From Propionibacteriaceae bacterium (GTDB lineage Bacteria; Actinomycetota; Actinomycetes; Propionibacteriales; Propionibacteriaceae): DNA of 5,792 bases. The translations under genes and the position numbers were made by a program. Shown here in pieces: positions 1-5,581 of the stretch; position 1 is the first letter of the stretch, and each line of letters begins with the position of its first letter. Location: NCBI GenBank assembly GCA_009778535.1, contig WRJP01000116.1, positions 1 through 5,792 of the forward strand, given 5' to 3'. Under the pieces are notes generated by a model that saw nothing but the letters and a program-made list of their open reading frames with translations, searched no databases and was not told where the DNA came from.

Positions 1-413
1 CTCCAGTGATAACTGCGATGGCTGACCAACAAACGGTCGTTGCAGGGAAGGTCGAGATCGGCGCCACGATGCGACTGGGTGAATATCCGGCAAAATTAGT
101 GCCAGATTCCATCGTTGCTGAAGTTTATGGCACCACAGACGTGTCCGAGCGGCATCGCCATCGCTACGAGGTGAATGGCAGCTATCGCGAGGTGCTGGAA
201 AAGGTGGGGTTACACGTTTCGGGAACCTCTCCCGATGGTCAGCTAATCGAGTTTGTGGAATTAGATCGCAGCCAGCATCCTTTCTTCGTCGCAACCCAAT
301 CGCATCCCGAACTCAAGTCGCGCCCTACTCAGCCGCACCCGCTATTTACGGCCTTGATCAAAGCTGCCTTAGAGCGTAAGCAGCCAACCAGAGAGCCGGT
401 TGCTAAGACATAA
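1..413 (+). CDS. pyrG: CTP synthase, C-terminal part (5' end outside window)
   Basis: CTP synthase makes CTP from UTP, ATP and glutamine in the cytoplasm, the last step of de novo pyrimidine nucleotide synthesis. The visible part, about 137 residues, is the end of the class I glutamine amidotransferase domain that releases ammonia. Family signatures seen in order are TMRLGEYP, SERHRHRYEVN, SGTSPDG, FVATQSHPE and KSRPTQPHPLF. The His and Glu of SHPE are the amidotransferase His/Glu of the catalytic triad; the nucleophilic Cys lies upstream of the window. The frame is open to the left edge (codons start at base 3) and continues naturally as PVITAMADQQ, so the GTG at 6 is internal, not a start. 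The stop is TAA at 411-413. A 51-nt gap follows, with no terminator-like hairpin. The identification rests on several invariant motifs and is firm. Confidence 0.97.
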   Translation, partial: PVITAMADQQTVVAGKVEIGATMRLGEYPAKLVPDSIVAEVYGTTDVSERHRHRYEVNGSYREVLEKVGLHVSGTSPDGQLIEFVELDRSQHPFFVATQSHPELKSRPTQPHPLFTALIKAALERKQPTREPVAKT

Positions 414-453
414 CGGTCTTTTGAGTTAGCATTTGAGGTTTCGCAAGCCAACG

Positions 454-460
454 AAAGGGA
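454..460 (+). promoter_or_regulatory. ribosome binding site of the Nudix gene
   Basis: The purine run AAAGGGA lies 4 nt upstream of the ATG at 465. It is a moderate Shine-Dalgarno match and supports that ATG as the start. The gene therefore has its own initiation signal instead of depending on coupling to pyrG, which ends 51 nt upstream. Confidence 0.5.
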
Positions 461-464
461 CGCA

Positions 465-1145
465 ATGAGTGGGTCAAGACGCATCCTGAACCCAGCAGAG
501 TTGACTGACCAGCCTGCCACCTGGCCGATTGCACACCGAAAACAGTTGGGGATTGGCGCTATCGCGACCTTTGTGAATGACACCGTAGTAACCCCAGACG
601 GCAAAACCATCGAACGCCAATTCACCATCCATCCCGGGGCTGTGGGCATAATCGCCTGGAATGACGCAGATCAGATCGCAGTAGTGAAGCAGTATCGACA
701 TCCGATCGGCTATGAGTTGATCGAACCCCCAGCCGGACTACTCGACCAAGATAATGAGGACTTTCTTACCGGCGCGCAACGCGAACTAGCTGAAGAAGCA
801 GGTTTGGCCGCCGGGCGCTGGCGCATCCTTGTTGATGTTTTCGCTTCACCAGGTGCTGGCGAAGAGTCGGTACGCATCTATCTGGCGACAGAACTCACCG
901 AAACTGCTGCACCTGACGGATTTAAAGCTGATGCCGAAGAATCTGCGATGGAAGTATGTTGGGCTGCTCGCGCTCAGCTAGTAGACGCGATTTTCGCTGG
1001 CAAGATACAGAATCCCACAATGGTCACCGGCATTCTCGCCCTAGAGACAGCACGAAACAACCGGCGTCTGGAGCAGCTGCGAGCTGCCGATTCGGTATGG
1101 GAAGCGCGCGCAGTGAAGGCCGAACGCGTCAATCAGGCTCATTGA
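465..1145 (+). CDS. Nudix hydrolase, probable ADP-ribose pyrophosphatase
   Basis: This 226-residue protein probably hydrolyses ADP-ribose to AMP and ribose 5-phosphate, using Mg2+ or Mn2+ in the cytoplasm. The Nudix box lies at residues 91-114: G91, E98, R106-E107, E110-E111, G113, ending RELAEEAGL. The spacing from G91 to E98 is one residue longer than the textbook G-x5-E. As I recall, the M. tuberculosis ADP-ribose pyrophosphatase Rv1700 has the same spacing, and that gene also sits next to pyrG. Other family marks are RQFTIHPGAV (51-60), VKQYRHPIGYELIEPPAG (74-91) and FASPGAGEE (127-134), the last being the loop after the box that is typical of ADP-ribose hydrolases. The start ATG has a fair ribosome binding site, and the stop is TGA. 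xerD follows after 9 nt, so co-transcription is likely. Substrate is inferred from family resemblance and context; another nucleoside diphosphate derivative is possible. Confidence 0.92.
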   Translation: MSGSRRILNPAELTDQPATWPIAHRKQLGIGAIATFVNDTVVTPDGKTIERQFTIHPGAVGIIAWNDADQIAVVKQYRHPIGYELIEPPAGLLDQDNEDFLTGAQRELAEEAGLAAGRWRILVDVFASPGAGEESVRIYLATELTETAAPDGFKADAEESAMEVCWAARAQLVDAIFAGKIQNPTMVTGILALETARNNRRLEQLRAADSVWEARAVKAERVNQAH

Positions 1146-1154
1146 GAGCTTGCC

Positions 1155-2078
1155 GTGTTGCAGCGACTGATTCAAACCTACCTCAACTATCTAGCCGTGG
1201 AACGGGGTGCATCAGAGCACACACTTTCTAACTACCGCAGAGATTTAGCGCGTTATGCCGCATTTTTGACCCAGCACGGAATCGACGACATCGCAGCGGT
1301 CAGCGCGCAGGACATCTCAGCCTTCGGAGTCTCGCTGCACGTCGGCGATGAGGAGCACGGTCAATTAGCTCCGTCCAGCGCGACTCGAACCCTAGTTGCA
1401 GTACGCAGTCTGCACCGTTTCGCATTAAACGAAGATCAGGTAACGACTGATGTTTCCGCCAACTTAACGCTTCCAAAACAGGGCACGAGGCTTCCCAAGG
1501 CACTGGGGATTTCACAAGTGCAGGCCATTTTGAATGTCCCTGACCGAGAAAGTGTTGCTGGTCTGCGCGACGGGGCACTGTTTGAGCTTTTATACGGAAC
1601 CGGAGCCCGAATATCGGAAGCGCTCGGGCTGGATGTTGATGATTTCAATAACGCGAGGGATTCAGGGGTTTTCCGGTTTTTCGGAAAAGGCCGAAAAGAA
1701 CGTATCGTCCCGCTAGGTTCTTATGCACAAGCTGCGATTGATGCCTGGCTAGTTCGCGGTCGTCCGACTTGGGCTGCCAAAGCAAAACGCGCCACGCCTG
1801 CGCTGTTGTTGAACAAATTCGGGAATCGGCTTTCGCGCCAAAGTGCCTGGCAGTTGCTGCGCACTGCCGCCCAAACTGCCGGTATCACTGCCGAAATCAG
1901 TCCGCATACCCTGCGGCATTCGTTCGCTACCCATCTGCTGGATGGCGGTGCAGATGTACGCGTCGTGCAAGAACTCCTCGGCCATGCCTCAGTAACGACG
2001 ACACAGCTTTATACCCTGGTCACAGTCGATCACCTGCGTGAAGTATTCCAGGCTTCACATCCGCGTGCCGGGTCGTAA
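1155..2078 (+). CDS. xerD: site-specific tyrosine recombinase, XerD type
   Basis: Xer recombinases resolve chromosome dimers by recombination at dif near the replication terminus, usually as XerC/XerD pairs working with FtsK. The 307-residue length is normal. Residues about 1-100 form the N-terminal SAM-like core-binding domain (YLNYLAVERGAS, HTLSNYRRDL). The catalytic domain follows, with all six expected residues: R152 (YGTGARISEALGL), K178 (GKGRKERIVPLG), H251 and R254 (HTLRHSFATHLL), H277 (LLGHASVTTTQ) and nucleophile Y286 (LYT). The H-R-H-Y spacing equals that which I recall for E. coli XerD, so the enzyme looks intact. The proposed start is GTG at 1155, 9 nt after the Nudix stop; a TTG at 1158 is an alternative. 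Only a weak GAGAG precedes it. The XerD rather than XerC label rests on conserved gene order. It is unlikely to be a phage integrase, because length and context are housekeeping-like. Confidence 0.93.
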   Translation: MLQRLIQTYLNYLAVERGASEHTLSNYRRDLARYAAFLTQHGIDDIAAVSAQDISAFGVSLHVGDEEHGQLAPSSATRTLVAVRSLHRFALNEDQVTTDVSANLTLPKQGTRLPKALGISQVQAILNVPDRESVAGLRDGALFELLYGTGARISEALGLDVDDFNNARDSGVFRFFGKGRKERIVPLGSYAQAAIDAWLVRGRPTWAAKAKRATPALLLNKFGNRLSRQSAWQLLRTAAQTAGITAEISPHTLRHSFATHLLDGGADVRVVQELLGHASVTTTQLYTLVTVDHLREVFQASHPRAGS

Positions 2079-2099
2079 TCGGTACGAACGTAATCTTGC

Positions 2100-2105
2100 T
2101 AAACT
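2100..2105 (+). promoter_or_regulatory. possible -10 element of a leaderless parA promoter
   Basis: The hexamer TAAACT fits the actinobacterial -10 pattern TANNNT and ends 6 nt before the GTG start of parA. Transcription would then begin on or next to the start codon, giving a leaderless mRNA. No Shine-Dalgarno sequence lies in front of that GTG, which agrees with this reading. No good -35 hexamer is visible at 16-18 nt spacing, and a second -10-like TAATCT lies at 2091-2096. The call is therefore tentative. Confidence 0.35.
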
Positions 2106-2111
2106 CAACAG

Positions 2112-2987
2112 GTGAGCAAGACCAAAGAACGCGAAACCCTATTCGAGATTTCAGACGATACCAGCGGCCAAGATTTTCCCCAGCCGCTGCCCCCAGACCC
2201 CAATAAACCCAAGAACGCATTGATAATCGCCCTATGCAATCAAAAGGGTGGGGTTGGGAAAACCACATCGACAATCAATCTGGGTGCGGCGTTAGCGGAG
2301 ACTGGACGTAAAGTGCTGCTCGTGGACTTTGACCCCCAGGGTTCGCTTTCGGTCGGATTGGGGGCGAATCCGCATACTTTGGAGACGACCGTCTATAACC
2401 TGCTTGTTGGTCATGATGTGCATATTTCCGATGTGATTACCGGCACCAAAGTCGAAAATCTTGACCTGCTTCCCAGCAACATCGATCTAGCTGCTGCCGA
2501 GATACAACTAGTTACCGAAGTTGCCAGGGAGCAGAGTCTGAGCCGGGTACTTGAGCAGGTACGTGACCAGTACGACATGATCTTGATTGACTGTGCCCCC
2601 TCGTTGGGTTTGCTCACGATCAACGCGTTGACTGTCGCAGATAAGGTGATTATTCCGCTGGAATGCGAATTCTTCGCACTGCGCGGCGTGGCACTGCTGA
2701 CTGACACCATTGAGCGGGTGCAGTCACGATTGAATCCGAAGTTGGAGATTTTGGGAATCGTGGGAACCATGTATGACGCTCGTACCGTTCATAGTAGGGA
2801 AGTATTGGAACGGGTGGAGCAGGCTTTTGGTGACATCGTGTTCAAATCGGTGATTAGGCGAACGATCATGTTCCCAGAAACTACGGTCGCTGGTGAGCCG
2901 ATCACCACCTACGCTTCTTCTTCAACCGGGGCAGATTCCTATCGCAGTTTGGCCAAGGAGGTGCTGGCCAGATGCCCGGCGGCGTGA
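2112..2987 (+). CDS. parA: ParA/Soj-type chromosome partitioning ATPase
   Basis: This 291-residue protein belongs to the ParA/MinD family of deviant Walker ATPases, which dimerise on ATP, bind DNA non-specifically and position cargo such as chromosome origins. The deviant Walker A KGGVGKTT lies at residues 45-52 with signature lysine K45. Walker A' (VLLVDFDPQG) lies at 68-77, and Walker B (MILIDCAPS) at about 156-164 with D160. The family's TMYDARTVHSREV stretch lies at 219-231. There is no N-terminal helix-turn-helix as in plasmid P1 ParA. Instead a polar, proline-containing tail of about 35 residues precedes the ATPase domain. The GTG at 2112 lies 33 nt after the xerD stop and has no clear Shine-Dalgarno. 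No parB follows; scpA does, 37 nt downstream. This matches, from memory, the parA paralogue of the actinobacterial scpAB locus (Rv1708-like) rather than the parAB pair near the origin. Its precise role is not settled by the sequence. Confidence 0.93.
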   Translation: MSKTKERETLFEISDDTSGQDFPQPLPPDPNKPKNALIIALCNQKGGVGKTTSTINLGAALAETGRKVLLVDFDPQGSLSVGLGANPHTLETTVYNLLVGHDVHISDVITGTKVENLDLLPSNIDLAAAEIQLVTEVAREQSLSRVLEQVRDQYDMILIDCAPSLGLLTINALTVADKVIIPLECEFFALRGVALLTDTIERVQSRLNPKLEILGIVGTMYDARTVHSREVLERVEQAFGDIVFKSVIRRTIMFPETTVAGEPITTYASSSTGADSYRSLAKEVLARCPAA

Positions 2988-3024
2988 GACGTACCCGTAA
3001 ACCTACATTCCGAGTTAGTAACTG

Positions 3025-3846
3025 ATGAGCGTTTTTACTCCAGAACTGGAGTTGAATCCTTCGGGTTTCAATGTGCAACTGACGAACTTCAGCGGACCTT
3101 TTGATCTGCTGTTGCAGTTGATCGCCAAACATCAGTTGGACATCACTGAGGTTGCGTTATCTGTAGTAACCGATGAGTTCATTTCACATATAAAGGCATT
3201 ACAGACCGCTGGTGATGCCAGTTTGGACAAAACTAGTCAGTTTTTGGTGGTGGCCGCTACTTTGCTTGATCTCAAAACGGCGCGGTTGTTGCCGCAGGGT
3301 GAGGTCGAAGACCCTGAAGATCTGGCTTTGCTAGAGGCCAGGGATTTACTGTTCGCTAGGTTGTTGCAGTATCGAGCTTTCAAGCAGGTCAGCGGTTGGA
3401 TTAGCCAACGGCTTCAAGAGCAGTCGCTGCGCTATCCGCGTCCTGGTGGGTTGGAGGAGCGGTTTGCCAAAATTTTGCCTGAAGTTGATTTGAGTGGATT
3501 GGCTGACCAGTTGGCATATTTGGCTGCGCGAGCTATCACGGTGAAGGAGCCAGCAGTCGTCTCAATGGCGCATTTACATATCCAAAAAGTGAGTGTGCCG
3601 CAGCAAATGGCGATAATCACTAAAAAGCTGCAAGCTCAGGCCAGGCTCACCTTCCGTGACCTGATTGCTGATGCGCCAGATCGTCTGGTGATTGTGGGCA
3701 GGTTTTTGGCGCTGTTGGAATTGTTTCGTTCGCAAATTGTCAGTTTTGAACAGTTAGAGCCACTGGGAGAGTTGACTGTCCACTGGCAGGGTGTGGATGT
3801 GGACTTGTCCGCAGTGGCCGATGAATACGATCAAGTCAAGGAGTGA
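3025..3846 (+). CDS. scpA: segregation and condensation protein A
   Basis: ScpA is the kleisin of bacterial condensin. It bridges the SMC dimer and recruits an ScpB dimer for chromosome compaction and segregation. Residues 22-33 carry FSGPFDLLLQLI, the N-terminal kleisin motif that binds the SMC neck. Residues 73-90 (FLVVAATLLDLKTARLLP) are the second conserved N-terminal helix, followed by the typical acidic linker (EVEDPEDLALLEA). The C-terminal winged-helix part ends in VGRFLALLELFRSQIVSFEQ (224-243), which binds the SMC head. The 273-residue length is normal. A TAA at 3019-3021, in frame just before the ATG at 3025, excludes any earlier start. No strong ribosome binding site is visible. 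scpB begins 3 nt after the stop, so the two subunits should be made together. No smc gene is in the window. Confidence 0.96.
   Translation: MSVFTPELELNPSGFNVQLTNFSGPFDLLLQLIAKHQLDITEVALSVVTDEFISHIKALQTAGDASLDKTSQFLVVAATLLDLKTARLLPQGEVEDPEDLALLEARDLLFARLLQYRAFKQVSGWISQRLQEQSLRYPRPGGLEERFAKILPEVDLSGLADQLAYLAARAITVKEPAVVSMAHLHIQKVSVPQQMAIITKKLQAQARLTFRDLIADAPDRLVIVGRFLALLELFRSQIVSFEQLEPLGELTVHWQGVDVDLSAVADEYDQVKE
3838..3843 (+). promoter_or_regulatory. ribosome binding site of scpB
   Basis: AAGGAG inside the last codons of scpA lies 6 nt upstream of the GTG at 3850. It is the best Shine-Dalgarno sequence in the window and fixes the scpB start. It also means scpB is translated from the scpA message, probably coupled to scpA termination. 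Confidence 0.75.
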
Positions 3847-3849
3847 ACC

Positions 3850-4485
3850 GTGATTGATGATGCTGAACTGTTACCGGCGTCCGATTGGTTATCGGGCGCG
3901 TTGGAAGCCTTATTGTTGCTAGCCACCGAACCGATAGCTGGGGAAGAATTAGCCCAAGCCGTTGCTGTGCCCCTAGCTGATGTGGAAGCGACGCTGTCAC
4001 AATTGCAGACGTTTTATACCCAGACGAATCGCGGGTTTGAGTTGCGGCGGATCGGAGCCGGTTGGCGTTACTACACCAAGGATGAGTATGCCGAGTTGAT
4101 CAGCGGTTGGCTGCTGGAAGGACAACAAGCGAAACTGTCGCAGGCGGCGTTGGAGACCTTGGCTGTGGTGGCGTATTTGCAGCCGATTTCGCGGGGTCGG
4201 GTTTCGGCGGTGCGCGGAGTGAATGTCGATGGTGTGATGCGTACCCTTGCGGCGCGTGATCTCATCACTGAAGTTGCCCAAGATGAGCAGACCGGAGCGC
4301 GGCTGTTTGCAACCACTGCAACCTTTTTGGAAAAACTAGGGCTGACCAGCCTGGACGAACTGCCGCCGATGGCACCGTATCTTCCCGATGCGGTTGCCTT
4401 AGAAGCGGAGTTGGCACAGGCCAGCGCAGCGTTGCCAGGCAAAGACGGCGTTGCACAGCCAGATTCGACCGCTGCTGATGTCTGA
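3850..4485 (+). CDS. scpB: segregation and condensation protein B
   Basis: ScpB forms a dimer of tandem winged-helix proteins that binds the central part of ScpA in the SMC-ScpAB condensin. The first winged helix spans about residues 12-77 and ends in the family motif GFELRRIGAGWRYYTK (62-77). The second contains the family's most conserved stretch at 97-139: LSQAALETLAVVAYLQPISR, then VRGVNVDGVMRTLAARDLI. FLEKLGLTSLDELPPM (159-174) closes the conserved core. The last 35 or so residues are Ala-rich and poorly conserved. The GTG start has a strong AAGGAG 6 nt upstream. The 3-nt gap after scpA and the 8-nt overlap with rluB point to a single operon. The 211-residue length is normal. Confidence 0.96.
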   Translation: MIDDAELLPASDWLSGALEALLLLATEPIAGEELAQAVAVPLADVEATLSQLQTFYTQTNRGFELRRIGAGWRYYTKDEYAELISGWLLEGQQAKLSQAALETLAVVAYLQPISRGRVSAVRGVNVDGVMRTLAARDLITEVAQDEQTGARLFATTATFLEKLGLTSLDELPPMAPYLPDAVALEAELAQASAALPGKDGVAQPDSTAADV

Positions 4486-5209
4486 ACCCATTAGGCTGCA
4501 AAAAGCGTTGGCGCAGGCCGGAATTGCCTCGCGTCGGATGAGTGAAATATTGATTGAAGCCGGAAGGGTTCAAGTCAACGGGCAGCAAGTCGTTTCGCAG
4601 GGAACCAGGGTTGACCCAACAACTGATGTGATAAAGGTTGACGGAAAGCGCATCCCGCCGCTACGCCCACATCGGTATCTGGTACTAAACAAGCCGCTAG
4701 GGGTTATTTCTAGCATGGGTGATGCGCGCGGACGTCCCAATGTCGCGGACTATTTGAACGCTGAAAGCGACAGTGGCATTTTTCACGTTGGACGCCTCGA
4801 TGCTGACACCGAAGGGTTACTGCTGCTGACTAATGACGGCGAGTTTGGCAAGCGGATGACGCACCCTTCGTATGAAGTTCCGAAAACCTACCTGGTTCAA
4901 GTGCGCGGCGAGTTAGCCAACCGCAGTCTGGGGATGCTGCTCAAAGGCATCGAATTGGACGACGGTGTAATCAAAGCCGATGCCGCGAAGATCGTTGACC
5001 GGTTCCGCGACCGTACCCTGATCCAAGTGGTGCTGCATTCGGGTAGGAATCGCATAGTACGCCGGATGTTCGACGCCCTCGGACATCCAGTGACCCAGTT
5101 GTTCCGCACCGCTATTGGCGAGGTGCGTATCGGAAAACTCGCCTCCGGAGGACTTCGGGAACTCAAACCCGCTGAGCTCGCCTCCCTTTTCGACCTAGTG
5201 GGTATGTAG
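4478..5209 (+). CDS. rluB: ribosomal large subunit pseudouridine synthase, RluB/RsuA family
   Basis: Enzymes of this family convert a specific uridine in rRNA to pseudouridine; the actinobacterial member next to scpB is usually annotated as RluB, acting on 23S rRNA. With ATG 4478 as start the protein has 243 residues. An S4 RNA-binding domain comes first (IRLQKALAQAGIASRR and GRVQVNGQQV, about residues 4-38). The synthase domain follows: YLVLNKPLGVISS, then GRLDADTEGLLLLTNDGE at 105-122 with catalytic Asp at 108. SGRNRIVRRMFDALGHPV (188-205) is the conserved C-terminal motif. The frame is open back to a TTG at 4451. The ATG is preferred because it opens with the family-typical SEPIRLQKAL and overlaps the scpB stop by 8 nt, which suits translational coupling. 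It has no Shine-Dalgarno. The exact target uridine cannot be read from sequence; RsuA-like activity on 16S rRNA is less likely. Confidence 0.93.
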   Translation: MSEPIRLQKALAQAGIASRRMSEILIEAGRVQVNGQQVVSQGTRVDPTTDVIKVDGKRIPPLRPHRYLVLNKPLGVISSMGDARGRPNVADYLNAESDSGIFHVGRLDADTEGLLLLTNDGEFGKRMTHPSYEVPKTYLVQVRGELANRSLGMLLKGIELDDGVIKADAAKIVDRFRDRTLIQVVLHSGRNRIVRRMFDALGHPVTQLFRTAIGEVRIGKLASGGLRELKPAELASLFDLVGM

Positions 5210-5230
5210 CCACCCCAGTCCCTCTCTCCC

Positions 5231-5272
5231 GCTGGTTGAGTGCAAACCATAGGTTTGCGTATCGAAACCAGC
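5231..5272 (+). repeat. palindromic repeat unit 1 (complete)
   Basis: The ends GCTGGTT and AACCAGC form a perfect 7-bp outer inverted repeat. The inner hairpin is GCAAACC (5242-5248), loop ATA, GGTTTGC (5252-5258). This is the most complete copy, with both outer and inner stems intact. Confidence 0.85.
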
Positions 5273-5287
5273 GTCGGCGTATCGAAA
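5270..5287 (+). repeat. palindromic repeat unit 2 (right half only)
   Basis: AGCGTCGGCGTATCGAAA matches the right half of unit 6 at 17 of 18 positions but has no left half. Its first three bases are shared with the end of unit 1. It looks like a remnant left by recombination between units. Confidence 0.65.
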
Positions 5288-5331
5288 TGCGAAGCAGGTT
5301 GAGTGTCGGCCACAGGCCGATGTATCGAAAC
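5288..5331 (+). repeat. palindromic repeat unit 3, first copy of a 44-nt tandem duplication
   Basis: The core begins with GGTTGAGT at 5297. The inner hairpin is TCGGCC (5306-5311), loop ACA, GGCCGA (5315-5320), and the right end is TATCGAAAC. The full 44 nt, including the 9-nt lead TGCGAAGCA, is identical to 5332-5375. Confidence 0.85.
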
Positions 5332-5376
5332 TGCGAAGCAGGTTGAGTGTCGGCCACAGGCCGATGTATCGAAACC
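5332..5376 (+). repeat. palindromic repeat unit 4, second copy of the tandem duplication
   Basis: This unit is identical to unit 3 over 44 nt (5332-5375). The core starts at 5341, with hairpin TCGGCC (5350-5355), loop ACA, GGCCGA (5359-5364). It ends in TATCGAAACC, restoring the outer GGTT/AACC pairing at 5341 and 5376. Confidence 0.85.
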
Positions 5377-5384
5377 CAGAACCA

Positions 5385-5413
5385 GATCGAGTAGGCCGAA
5401 GGCCGTATCGAAA
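5385..5413 (+). repeat. palindromic repeat unit 5 (degenerate)
   Basis: GATCGAGT replaces GGTTGAGT. The inner hairpin is short: GGCC (5394-5397), loop GAA, GGCC (5401-5404). The right end TATCGAAA is kept but the closing CC is lost. This appears to be an eroded copy. Confidence 0.65.
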
Positions 5414-5423
5414 TACCGAAGGT

Positions 5424-5460
5424 GGTTGAGTGCCGACGTTAGCGTCGGTGTATCGAAACC
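5424..5460 (+). repeat. palindromic repeat unit 6 (complete)
   Basis: The left end is GGTTGAGT. The inner hairpin is CCGACG (5433-5438), loop TTAG, CGTCGG (5443-5448), and the right end is TATCGAAACC. The arms differ from those of units 1, 3 and 4 but remain fully complementary. Confidence 0.85.
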
Positions 5461-5468
5461 CCCAAGAT

Positions 5469-5500
5469 GACCACACGAGACTTTGCTTCCCCTCGTGGTC
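5469..5500. repeat. imperfect inverted repeat
   Basis: GACCACACGAG (5469-5479) pairs with CTCGTGGTC (5492-5500), giving nine base pairs with a 2-nt bulge and a 12-nt loop. Its right arm overlaps the start of repeat unit 7. No T-run follows on either strand, so it is not a classical terminator. Confidence 0.5.
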
Positions 5501-5532
5501 GATACGGAGCCCATAGCTCCTACTCAACTAGC
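5496..5532 (-). repeat. palindromic repeat unit 7 (inverted)
   Basis: Read on the minus strand this is GTTGAGT, arm GGAGC, loop TATGG, arm GCTCC, then GTATCGACCA. The plus-strand arms are 5506-5510 and 5516-5520. It is the only copy in opposite orientation and lies nearest the minus-strand gene. Its right end has CGACC instead of CGAAACC. Confidence 0.7.
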
Positions 5533-5581
5533 AAGATATGTGACTAAATCAGATTCCTTTTCACCTCATACATAAATGCGT

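Larger units (their letters stand above)
5231..5532. repeat. cluster of REP-like palindromic repeats
   Basis: About seven elements share one plan: GGTTGAGT, a variable arm, a 3-5 nt loop, the complementary arm, then TATCGAAACC. Six lie in forward orientation and the last is inverted. Individual units are listed separately. The outer ends GGTT/AACC also pair. The cluster lies between the convergent 3' ends of rluB and a minus-strand gene, the usual place for REP-type elements. I recall similar GGTTGAGT/TATCGAAACC palindromes as common intergenic repeats in actinobacterial genomes, but could not check this. Roles in transcript end formation or mRNA stability are inference. No transposase or long T-tract accompanies the cluster. 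The leader 5210-5230 is pyrimidine-rich and holds nothing recognisable. Confidence 0.85.

Noticed and set aside
329..701. Minus-strand open frames over pyrG end and the Nudix gene
   Set aside because: They are antisense to genes with clear family motifs and have no recognisable product.
4451..4477. TTG at 4451 as the rluB start
   Set aside because: It would add nine residues unlike the family N-terminus and lengthen the overlap with scpB to 35 nt. ATG 4478 fits family starts.
5231..5272. Rho-independent terminator of rluB
   Set aside because: Strong hairpin potential is present, but no T-run follows on the plus strand. A role in 3' end formation is possible but not shown.
5231..5460. CRISPR array
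   Set aside because: The repeated parts are palindromic elements of variable inner sequence, without uniform repeats, spacers of constant size or cas genes.
4897..5514. A 205-codon minus-strand open frame across rluB and the repeats
   Set aside because: It is antisense to well-supported rluB, and its repeated peptides come only from the palindromes. Units are 44 nt apart, not a multiple of three, so the frame is not preserved between copies.
5195..5527. A 110-codon minus-strand open frame through the repeat cluster
   Set aside because: It is another shadow of the palindromes. The composition is protein-unlike and there is no ribosome binding site or recognisable domain.
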